Assembly: GCF_016859285.1 (NCBI RefSeq)
Contig: NC_053406.1
Span: 9,037,026-9,101,025 of the forward strand
From: Xiphias gladius
Lineage: Eukaryota; Chordata; Actinopteri; Istiophoriformes; Xiphiidae
Length of the DNA: 64,000 nucleotides
Direction: 5' to 3'
Below are positions 34,475-44,183 of the stretch, in pieces (within the stretch, counting starts at the first letter, position 1; every line of letters starts with the position of its first letter). A program made the translations under genes and the position numbers. The notes beneath the pieces were generated by a model that did no database searches, had not been told where the DNA came from, and saw only the letters and a list, made by a program, of their open reading frames with translations.

Positions 34475-36780
34475 ACCTCTTCTTACATTATTCTGTGGTT
34501 ATCAGCAGTATTATCATTATATTATTTAGTTTTTACTTATGTAGGAAATTCTCTCTTTGCTAACCCTCTACCAAAAAGGTCAGGGTTAGCCAGGAAGTAG
34601 CACTGCTGCTTGGATTTCACCATCTGGGCCACAGACACTTGAGCAGGAGTCCTCCAAACGGAATGAATTCACATAACAATGAAATGTACTTTATATAGGC
34701 CTGCAGACTGTCTTTGCAAGGAGAAGAACATAGAAAAAGATCCAAGAGGATTACAAGTGTTGAGACAACAATGCGTGCTTTCTGCAGTGCCAGAAACATT
34801 CCAAACAAGTGCTCACTTGTGCAGCGCGGGGATTAAAACACCCAACACGATGTAACACTGGATTTGATTAATAACAATGACTGAAAATTAACAAGCAGCT
34901 GTTACAGCTTTGGTAAAGTAGCTGACAGTTGAATAACAAGTTGTCAGTAGGGTAAGGCGTGGCCTCTTGTCTGCGGTGTTCAAGGCCCCTAACATTTATA
35001 TGAGAGTAAATAGCCTACTTTAATTTTTGAGTGGTCAGAAATGCTTCCGACCTATATTGCATTTTTTTTTTTTTTTCAGAAAATGCGAGCTTTAAAAATG
35101 TTGTTTATGACGCTTCTGCTCACTGTTTACGCCTATTTTTAATTTACCAAAAAGGCTCAGGAATTTCCATCTCGAGCCTTCTTCCCTTTTAGAGCCTGGG
35201 CTGGCTTTTACTGGTGGCAAATCTTTTATGGTCCGATGAATGAAAGGCCGTCTCTTTAGTTACCCTCTTGTCAATTTGAGTATCGGAAGAGACATCCGTG
35301 CGCTGACTTTCCTTTGCAGTGGTTCACTCACACTGGACTGGGCAGACATAACTCAAACGGCATAAGCTTTCAAAAACATTACTGCTGCTAAGAGTGGTGG
35401 TTGGCCTATGTTTTTGGGTGCTTTGTTTGTCCGTGCAGGATACCTGAAAAAGTTACAAACAGAAGTAAGCGTGGAGGCATTGAGCTTCAGCATGATTAGG
35501 TAGCAAATCGAGTCTGTTCAGATAAATTCAGAGAGAGCTCTGGTGGCTATGGCAGAGTGGGTCTGACATGACCGTCATCAGAGTAATGCACAGTACAAAT
35601 ACAAAGTAATTGTGTGCGGTGGCCTTTGCACCAATGCTGTCACACGTAGAAACACAAGACCCTGCCTCGACACCCCTGTAGGCCATGTTTCACTCTCCTC
35701 TGGCTGGAGCCTTTATGAGAAAGAGCCTGCGGCTAGAGGCAGGAGTGTTGTACCGCTGACACGCAGCAACACCACAGATTACCCGAGTCTATGTTTGTAG
35801 TGTGGTGCCATTAAGAATCTAATCTTTTTCACTTTCTTTTTTTTTTTAAATTTCTATTCGCTGAGCCTCCAGGAAGACAATAAAACATTATCTGGCTTCC
35901 TGTCCGAACATGCTTCCTTCATATCTGATGAGACGAAATGCTGTCTTCTGGGAAGGCCCTATTAAACAACAGCAGGAACACCTATAATACCAGTATTTGT
36001 TTATAGCCTGGAAACACGGTTGGCTGCTGTTTCAAGATGTCAGTAATATTACAACCTTGTCCTAGACAAAGGCATTCATCAGCTTCTGCCACTTGGGATG
36101 AAACACCAACTCATTCAGCCATGTGAGCGTGACATCAGCTGAAATAGTTACGGGCTTAAATGGTGGTATTTCCAAGCAGGTTTAAATTTTGATCAGTTTG
36201 CCACAAAGCAACGTGTCACTACGAGGAGCAGCAGAGCTCAATGTGCAGTATGGGCCCAGGCCTGTCTCCTGTCTGATCGGTTACGCACCATCACTTTTCA
36301 CCTGTTTGCTGAGGCTTTACACGACATGCACCGTGCGTTTCGCTCCGCGTTTGCCTGGGCCTCTCACCGACAAAATCATTCAGGCTGCACCTACGTCTTT
36401 GTTTTGATGGGTATTTTGCAACAGGGAGAAGGAGAGCGGGACGAGGCCAGCCCACGGGGCAAGGCGCGTGCGGGAGGGTTGACTTTCATTAGTCACGGAA
36501 GTGTTACAATTGAACCCGAGAGTTCACCGATCAGTCACACAGATTGACAGCCCACCCCTTTCATCCCGGCTTTAAACCTCTCTCGGCACAGTTTGTCTGT
36601 TCCGGCATATTCCGTTACCCGCAGATTAACTTTGCAGGTTGACTTTGCATCTTATTTTCTGAAACCAGGATCCAGTCGGCGCAAAGTACTGGAACATGCC
36701 CAAATTACGCCACCGAATATTTCACTTTCGGATCCCCTATGAAAGTAATCCACTACTTTTTTTTTTTTTTTTTTTTTTGC
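34475..36780. other. Intergenic / foxg1 upstream region
   Basis: No gene recognised. A T-run (36758-36778) followed by gcag at 36779-36782 looks like a splice acceptor. The stretch from 36.2 kb on is richer in CpG and probably belongs to the foxg1 promoter or 5'UTR. Frames here (for example 35612-35800) show no domain. Confidence 0.45.
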
Positions 36781-36958
36781 AGGCAAGGAGAGCTGGGCTG
36801 CTGTGATCATGCGCATTTGCTGTCATGCTGTCCGGCCAGTGCGTCTTTGGCTCCTCACCACTTTGAATCAGCGCATCTTTGTTCTGTGGGTTCAGTGGCT
36901 CGCTCTGCTCCAATCCCCGAACACCTCTGAGGATTCAGGAGTGCTCTTACCCTTTGAG

Positions 36959-38167
36959 ATGGAGGACTTGAAAACTTCGGAGCGATTTTCCCACAAGTCC
37001 TCGTTCAGCATCAGCAGCCTGTTGTGGAGACGAGAGGGGGTGACGGGTGACCCGGAGTCTCCTTCTCCGTCCCAGAAACTGCGCTGCGCACCTCCAGAGA
37101 AATCCGGTCAAGAGGAAAAGTTGGACAACGAAAAGCACTGCGAAAACCCAGAACCGTGCGCTAAGGTTGAAACTAACCCGGCGCCTGCAAGTGGAAAAGG
37201 ACAGGAAAAGAAGAGAGGATACGAGGCAAGCGGGGAAGCCGAAGAAAGCGTTCAACCCGAGAAGCCTCCTTTCAGTTACAACGCGCTCATCATGATGGCG
37301 ATCCGCCAGAACCCGGATCGACGGCTCACACTCAACGGCATCTATGAGTTTATCATGGACAACTTTCCATATTACCGTGAGAACAGACAAGGGTGGCAAA
37401 ACTCAATCAGGCACAACCTGAGTCTGAATAAGTGTTTCGTTAAAGTGCCGCGCCACTATGATGACCCGGGCAAAGGCAACTACTGGATGCTGGACCCCTG
37501 CAGTGAAGACGTCTTCATAGGCGGCGCGTCAGGGAAGCTCCGGCGCAGGGCCGCCACTGGCTCCGGGGCCAAGCTTGCACTTAAGAGAGGAGGAGGTCGT
37601 CTGATGTCCTCTGGCACTGCTACCAGTTTGACCTTGGCCGCGGCGGGTTCGTTTTACTGGCCGGTGCCGCCGTTCCTGCCTCTACAAACACCAGTACGCC
37701 CCCACCTTGGCGCAGGGACTTATCTGAGTGCCCGTCCGCGCATCTCCGCCCATGCCACATCGGCTGTTTCACAGCGGTCCCGGCTGAGTGCAGACGCCGA
37801 CCGGTTCTTGCAGACGCGCCAGGAGATGTCTTACATCGGAGTCAGTTGCGCTCAATCCCGCCGCCACCAGATTGGCACTGCCTGCACCGCTTTCTCCGCA
37901 TCCGTCCCCGCGTGCACACTGCCGCTGTCGGATCCGTGCTCCTTTAACGTGATCTCCGGACAAGCCAGCTACTTTTACTCGCATCAAATGCCGTGTGCTG
38001 CAACTTTTAGTCTGAGCCAAGAGGAGTGCGCAACGAACGGGACGTCTCCGGGACAGTTTTTATCCAAGAGCCGCCACTCAGACCTCGGGGGATGCTTTAA
38101 TGACTTTCCAAATTGTTGCCCTCAAATCAGTTCAAGCCCTCCTTCGTCTGGGAATATAGAAAAATAG
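36959..38167 (+). CDS. foxg1: Forkhead transcription factor, FoxG1 family (divergent fish paralogue)
   Basis: FoxG1 proteins are nuclear repressors that pattern forebrain, eye and ear. One coding exon, 402 aa. An eh1 Groucho-binding motif (FSISSLL, residues 16-22) matches FSINSLV of FoxG1. The forkhead domain is at residues 101-195, with helix 3 [51 protein letters not shown] and [12 protein letters not shown] all follow FoxG1 order. Near the end, [19 protein letters not shown] parallels the FoxG1 NPCSVNLLAGQTSYFF segment. It lacks the His/Pro/Gln-rich N-terminus of FoxG1 itself, and the region after the forkhead diverges. It is therefore probably one of the extra fish foxg1 paralogues (c/d type) rather than foxg1a. 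The start at 36959 ([10 protein letters not shown]) is chosen because the frame upstream to 36803 lacks family similarity. Confidence 0.88.
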   Translation: MEDLKTSERFSHKSSFSISSLLWRREGVTGDPESPSPSQKLRCAPPEKSGQEEKLDNEKHCENPEPCAKVETNPAPASGKGQEKKRGYEASGEAEESVQPEKPPFSYNALIMMAIRQNPDRRLTLNGIYEFIMDNFPYYRENRQGWQNSIRHNLSLNKCFVKVPRHYDDPGKGNYWMLDPCSEDVFIGGASGKLRRRAATGSGAKLALKRGGGRLMSSGTATSLTLAAAGSFYWPVPPFLPLQTPVRPHLGAGTYLSARPRISAHATSAVSQRSRLSADADRFLQTRQEMSYIGVSCAQSRRHQIGTACTAFSASVPACTLPLSDPCSFNVISGQASYFYSHQMPCAATFSLSQEECATNGTSPGQFLSKSRHSDLGGCFNDFPNCCPQISSSPPSSGNIEK

Positions 38168-38336
38168 CAGTCAAAATACCCAATATTTAAGGTTTCAAAT
38201 GTTACTGTGGAATTGAGATGAACAAAGATGGCAAGTAAACGGCCGGAACATCACACTTAAAAGAGAACCTGCAAATTGGAATTTCTCCAGTTAATCGGAA
38301 GCCCGATTAATGAAAAGTGTCCGGCAATATTTGCCT

Positions 38337-38342
38337 AATAAA
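38337..38342 (+). promoter_or_regulatory. foxg1: foxg1 candidate polyadenylation signal
   Basis: AATAAA about 170 bases past the stop codon. Later signals giving a longer 3'UTR are possible. Confidence 0.5.
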
Positions 38343-38349
38343 TTCTTTG

Positions 38350-41300
38350 TGTTTAGGTATCTGAATTGAAATCGAAATGGACAATGTTTTTGCACTGGAC
38401 TTGTATTATTTCACCAGAGCGCATGTTGTGCAAGTTGTGTCAGATTAACTAAAAATTAGCTGACGCATAAACAGCATCTGTAGGAGTCTCACAAAAATTT
38501 AAGCACGGGCTTCTAACACGTGTCATTTCCAAAAATGTGTAAAAAACAATATGGATTTGCGCAGTGTAACCAGGGAGAGGGTCAAATGACCGTTGGCCAG
38601 CTGGTTTGTACCTGTTGGCTGAAACGATGCGTTTGGAAAACAATGTTCTCCACGATTTCCACGAATCCTCTTCCACATATGTGTATGCACTCGTCATTAT
38701 AGAAAATGAAGTGATGTTTGCGCACGTGTCACTGTTTTAAGCCTAATGCCACCGTATAAAATGATTTACCGCAAAATGTCGAAAAATGACATTTTAGAAA
38801 TGAAATCAATTTTTAAAAAAAGTTAAAAAAAAAAAAAAAAAGAAAGAAATGATCACTCCTTCCGAAGTGATATATTTTAACCAGCATGTTAACCAACACC
38901 TTAGAAATCAGTCGAAATGTTGCTGAAGTCACGGAGTTGGGCCTGATATGACCGAGTGTGTGGGCTGGCGAGAAGAAGGTCCAGGAGTCCCGATTTCTAA
39001 AAGTGTTAATGAAGCCATTTGAAGAGGTGGAAGAGTACGCAGTAAAGTCACTGCGTGAAATGACAGAGAAGCCGCTCATTTGCTGCACGTGTTGTCTTCG
39101 AGCTCGTTAATGTTGCAACAAAAAAATATGACATTCCTCTTTGAATTAGCCTGCATGTAATTAACGATAAATAATGCATTTTTAATTGTAATTTCTTTTA
39201 ACCTCATTAAACCTGTACTGTTGTTGATTGTTTTGTTGTTGTTGTTTTTCTTGCTGTGTTATTCAATGTTTCGCTTTCGAGATTTGAGCCCACAGGAGTA
39301 AAGATTCAATTGATTGTTTAAAGTAAAACAAAAACCCCAAAAAATGTTGAAATAGAGGCCGCTTCAATGAAAATGCTGTTTTCCTCTACTTTTTCTTATT
39401 TCGATCAAAAACAGTTGAAACGTGCAGCTGAAAGCTTCTGGGGGAAACATCACGTCGAAACAGACTGTGCAGACTGTGATCTAACTTCAACAGGTAGACA
39501 TCATATTTCCGTTTCACGCTGAATCTTATTGATCTGTCTTGTGTTTCACCCGGGCGCTGACATCACTGCCTGTTAAACTTTCCCTCACCTCTGCCCCTGA
39601 CACGGAAATGAATAATATAATAATTAAAAAAAGAAAATAGATTTGCTGTATGGGGACACAGATTAGAGAAAGCTTTCTGGATGGCTGCCTCCGTTAGACA
39701 AAAGACTCTTTATAGCAAAAGACCCCAGCCCGTCACCTTTTCCGAGCCCCAGCAGCATTCACCGTCGCCTGTGGTTAAAGCAGACTGGGCCGGATCCGGT
39801 AACTTCACCGTTGGCAAATCCACAGTCTAGATAGATGTAAAGATAGTTATATCGTTATTACTGGCATGAGTAATTGCGATCGCAGCTCAGGGAGCTGGGG
39901 GTGGGGGGGGGGGGGGCAGAGCTGTGAATCAACAGGTCTCTGGTGCGAAGTGGAGTTTTATTCCCCGAGGCAGCAGTAAGAAGATACTGTTAGTCGGTGT
40001 AATAAATAACCACCTTCCTTTGACAGCTCTGCTAATAACCACGGAGCTATAATTCAACCCGGCTCGTATATGGTTTCACTGTGTCTTTAACACACATAGT
40101 TGGATCGGAACAGTTGTCGCTGATATCTGTCGCATCTGAAGCCAGTTTTATTTTTATTTTATTTTTTTTGCAGCTCATGTGGTGAAAGCTGCGTAAGTGC
40201 AGGCTGTAGAAATAGTAAAGTCAGAAATGTTGTAACCAAAATCGATATACAGTGAAAAAGTTGATAGTTAAACTGAAGGGACTGTAAAAAAAAATTATAA
40301 AGGAGAGGAGGGGGAAGTCACAGAAGGGAGTTGTGTTTTTTTTTTTTTTCTCAGCAGAGCAGGATAGTTTCTTTTGATTTTTGTAATCACACATTTCTAT
40401 TTTATTTTATTCTTAACTTGTAAGATTAACTATTTTTTTTTAAAAATAATCAGTTGAAAAAAGGTCACATACTCCAAAAAACAAAGATGTCTTTCCATGG
40501 GACATGACGGTGCATTTGGCCATGCGTAGAGGACACTAGTCCTGTCTCTGTATCAGGGCTTTATTTTTTTCTCCATCAAAATCCCATTATAGGACTGATT
40601 ATTCGGTTTTGAGAAACGGAATTGACATGGATTTGATCCTAAACCCAAATAGGGCAAATAAAGCAGAAAAGCAGAGTTTACCGATAGCTCAGCTGGAAAA
40701 GCACAGCAAACAACCTGCCTGACCATGCAACACTGGCATCATGTCATTGGCTTGATTATACACACACAGTCAGACCGGTCTCATTCGTACAAGGGTATAG
40801 TGTCTGACTGTTTATTTAACGGGTCGAGAATATTTTTATTTATTTATTTATTTATTACCATTTTGCTGTTTGTCAAAAATATGATTTTGAGTTTTCTGGG
40901 GAGGGGGTAGTTTTTTCTGAGTCAAGTGGAGAGTTAAAATAAAATGTTGATAATGTTAGGAGGATCTTGCTTTGTTCAAAATAATAATTTTCATACAATC
41001 CCTAAAGAAAGCAATTATTTGGGTCATAATCATACTAATAAAATGCATTTGAAATGTAATCCTCCACATTATCAGTTATTTCATAATAGTCCTATTTCCT
41101 TCTTGTGGATGTAATTTAATATTTGTGTATTAATTTCTGCTTTCTTAATTGGGCAACTGCAAAAGTGTTTTCAGATTACTGCAGCCCCAACACCTGCAGG
41201 CTAATGCCACACTGAGCTCATTTCACAGGCCAATCTCAATCTCGCACACTCGCCTCTCTCAAAGGCACACAGGCTGCCATTATCTGCAGCAAGCGGCTTC

Positions 41301-41455
41301 CACGGGTAGATCTGCCACCCTTGGAAATAAGGTGGGTGGGTTGTACACATAGACTGTATGGTTGTACACCCCTAGGCGTCTGTCTGTCTCCTGCCAGAAA
41401 GCCAATCTCTCAATGTCTCATTGCTGCTGTGTAGATAATGTAACTTACATCCCCG

Positions 41456-41487
<32 letters not shown>

Positions 41488-41620
41488 GCATTCCCTTCAT
41501 TTTTGTTGTGTTAAAGAGCAAAACAAAGACTTACCTGGTTGGGTCTGTGGTATCACTTTGGCTGCTCCCTCTGCCATCTCTTTTCCTGCGGCAATTTCTG
41601 TGACAGAAAATGGCATATGT
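38350..41620. other. Non-coding, downstream of foxg1
   Basis: No gene seen in 3.3 kb. It contains A- and T-runs, a G-run at about 39901-39914, a (TTTA)n run at about 40832-40856 and a CT/CA microsatellite at 41455-41487. Developmental forkhead genes often have enhancers in such flanks, but none can be read from sequence alone. A 'gatagctcagctgg' string at 40682-40695 resembles a tRNA A box but has no partner B box. Confidence 0.5.
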
Positions 41621-41629
41621 GGTTAATGT

Positions 41630-42395
41630 ACACTCACGAGCAGTTTATAACCGTTACACCTGCTCATTCATGCAATTATCCAATCAGCCAATCGTGTGGC
41701 AGCAGTGTAATGCATAAAGCCATGCAGATACAGGTCAGGAACTTGACTGTGGCATGATTGTTGGTGCCAGACGGGCTGGTTTGAGTGTTTGTAAAAAAAC
41801 TGCTGATCTGCTGGGATTTTCACACGCAACAGGCTCTAAAGTTTACTCAGAATGGGTTGAAAAACAAAAAAACACCCAGTGGGCAGCAAATCTGCAGAAA
41901 GAAACTCCTTGTTGATGAGAGAGGTCAGAGCAGAATGGCCAGACTGGTTGGAGCTGACAGAAAGTCTATGGTAACTAAGATAACAACTCTTTACAACTGT
42001 GGTGAACAGAAAAGCATCTCAAAAAAACCTCACGTCGGGTTCTACTCCTGTCAGCGAAGAACAGAAATCTGAGGCTTCAGTGGGCACAGGCTCACTACTG
42101 TTGAGCCTAGGACATTTGAAGACTGGGAAAACATAGCCTGGTCGGATGAATCTGGATTTTTGCTGAGGCTTGCAGATGTAAGGGTCAGAATTTGGACCCA
42201 ACCTGCCGACCGATGTGCATCCCTTTTTGACCACAATTCACCTTCTAATGGTTACTTCCAGCATGATAATGCACCGTGTCACAAAGCAAAAGTCTCAAAC
42301 CGTTTTCATGAACAAGACAATGAGTTCAGTGTACTTCAGTGGTCGCCCAAGTCACCAGATCTGAATCCAGTAGAACACCTTTGGGATGCAAAGTG
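41630..42395 (+). mobile_element. Decayed Tc1-like DNA transposon
   Basis: The left end (cactcacgagcagtttataaccgttacacctg) resembles the 'cactcactggccactttattaggtacacctg' terminus of a familiar fish Tc1 family as recalled. The transposase body follows: GCARRAG-like DNA near 41765, then the paired-domain DNA-binding part (LLGFSH..., GQSRMARLVGADRKS). The DDE end is HDNAPCHKAK and SPKSPDLNPVEHLWD. Relative to the recalled family it is missing roughly 200 bp in the middle (near 42195) and everything after the DLNPVEHLW motif, including the right terminal repeat. Reading frame is broken in several places, so it is inactive. Confidence 0.85.
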
Positions 42396-42827
42396 TATAT
42401 TATCCCACACCCTAAAATTGAATATTAATAAGAAGAATTCCTGTTTTTAAATGATCACAAATCAGGAAATCAATGTCTTAGCTTTCTCATAGGTCTCATC
42501 TTGACCAACAACTGAATATCCTTACCACCGACCTGAAGTGGTGAAATAGCTATTTAGATCTTTTTAAGTAAAAGTAGCAATATCACACTCTAAAACTATT
42601 CTGTTACAAGTAAGATTCCTGCATTTAAAATTGAGTGAAAGTGCATGCTGTTTTACTAAAAATAAATTACTTACAGTATAAAAATTAAAACTAGGCTACA
42701 GATTGTGTAGTGCAATATCGACCCTGTCAGTGTTATAGAATTATCATATAGGCTATTGTAATCTTTATAATAAGTGATGAATTAACATGTGACTGGCATT
42801 TTAATGTGCTAGTATTCTAGGATCAAG

Positions 42828-43663
42828 GCCAGATTACCAACCAGGCAAAGCAGGCAACTGCCAAGGGGCCCCAAAAAGCCCCAGGTTTACTCCATATCGT
42901 TTGGATCCACATAATTTAATTAATTGTAAATCTGTTTGAAATTTGCACCGCTGAAGTAGAATATCAACTATGACAGCCCTCCATCATGTAGACTTGTCTT
43001 GTAGAGGGACCTCGTGTTAAATCTAGTTTCAAAACCTTGCCTGTTTTAGTTTATATTTAGTTCATTTGTTGTAAAGTTGTGTTTTATCAAACTCCTCCTA
43101 TTTTTTTCTGTGTTTCAGGTAAATAACACATAGAAAACCTCAGCCAAGGTCATATTACTCCATCATAGGAGTGCAGTAAGGCTACAAGCAACAGTTATTT
43201 CCATTATCAATAGGTCTTACATTTGTTTTCTTTAATAACTGATGATTTTTCTGTCTGTAAAATGTCACAAAAAAAAACAGAGGGAGGAGGCCCATAGTTA
43301 TTCTCTGGAGCCCAAGTTAACATATTCAATCCGGTTTAATATCTGACCAGCAGTAAAAACAAAAAACAAAATAAGATGTAAGATGGGAAACTAGCAAATA
43401 TTCACATTTGAAAAGCTGGTATTTTATTTGCATAAGATGACTCAAACGATTATTATGTCATCAAAATCTATGCCAATTAATTTTCTGTTAATCAACTGAT
43501 TGTCTAATTGACTTATCATTTCAGCTCTAGTGCATTGGTTGGTTTCTGAGTGTCTGGGGAAATAATGAAACTGCCATGTACAGTGGAGGTCAATAGGGTG
43601 TCAACAACAAAGTTTTGCCCTGGGGCCCCCCAGAGAGGTAAATCGAGGTCAGGATGGAGCTAA
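42828..43663. repeat. Second-level insertion with 'ggggcccc' ends
   Basis: Begins 'ggatcaaggccagattacc...ctgccaaggggcccc' and ends 'tgccctggggccccccagagaggtaaatcgaggtcagg'. The ends are imperfect inverted repeats of each other (ggccagattacc...ggggcccc against ggggcccc...ggtaaatcgaggtc), which suggests a non-autonomous DNA transposon. It interrupts the family above and is itself interrupted at 43180-43530. Confidence 0.6.
43180..43530 (+). repeat. Third-level insertion, 'aatcgattaatcg' family copy
   Basis: Carries 'caacagttatttccattatcaatagg', 'tctgtaaaatgtcacaaa', 'aatattcacatttgaaaagctgg', 'gactcaaacgattattatg' and 'attaattttctgttaatcaactg' in order. The same ordered blocks occur at 60.04-60.35 and 62.03-62.39 kb. 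It sits inside the element at 42828-43663. Confidence 0.75.
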
Positions 43664-44059
43664 TATTATCTATTTTATAGGTTATAGGCTAAATATCTTG
43701 TGCTTTATATTCTCCCCTTAAATTTTTTAAATCATCTGCAAAGTAAATAACTATAATGGTGATTAATTATTGTATCTACAGTTATTCCCTTTGAAATGTA
43801 TTGGAGTAGAAGTATAAAGCAGAATAAAATATAGATACTATTGAGCAAGTACCTCTAAATTGTAGAGCATTTTAATACATGGGACTACATAGTTACTTTC
43901 CAGCACTGTCAGCCTTTATTAGCAGCCTATAATACAAGACAGACATCAGATGCATCTTCAATATGAACACAAATTGATGCAGAAAAATAAACCTATATTT
44001 ATTTGACGTGTGTGATACAGTTTCGGGAGAATAACCCGGTTGTTATTCCAACGCTTTGA

Positions 44060-44183
44060 AGCGCGTACTAGTTGACCCGGAAGTAGCCCTATACACGCGT
44101 GAATCGTTACAGACACGAAGGCAACCGGTGGAGACGAGCGGGACACGGCCTGAGAAAACGTTTTTTTATAAATCAGTCGCCAT
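44060..44183 (+). promoter_or_regulatory. snrpd2: snrpd2 promoter and first exon
   Basis: CpG-containing region with an ETS/GABP-type site (ccggaagt, 44077-44084) about 100 bases before the end of exon 1. Exon 1 ends ...CGCCAT at 44183, directly followed by the donor GTAAGTATAC. Typical of a TATA-less housekeeping promoter; binding is inferred. Confidence 0.55.

Larger units (their letters stand above)
42535..43912 (+). repeat. Interspersed repeat, 'aagtaaaagta' family, split by insertion
   Basis: The left part (42535-42827) has 'aagtaaaagtagcaat', 'gttacaagtaagattcctgcat' and 'gatgaattaacatgtg' blocks. The right part (43664-43912) has 'ggagctaatatt', 'tggagtagaagtataaag', 'gagcaagtacct' and 'agttactttccagcactg'. 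Together they follow the order of one percomorph repeat, which also occurs intact at 54.17-54.60 kb. The two parts are separated by another repeat. Class unknown. Confidence 0.75.

Noticed and set aside
36803-36958. In-frame N-terminal extension of the foxg1 frame
   Set aside because: The extra 52 residues are hydrophobic and unlike any FoxG1; the family-like sequence begins at [10 protein letters not shown], and the extension probably is 5'UTR.
40679-40712. Possible tRNA or tRNA-derived SINE head (gatagctcagctgg)
   Set aside because: It matches an A box only; no B box (ggttcaaatcc type) or cloverleaf follows within 90 bases.
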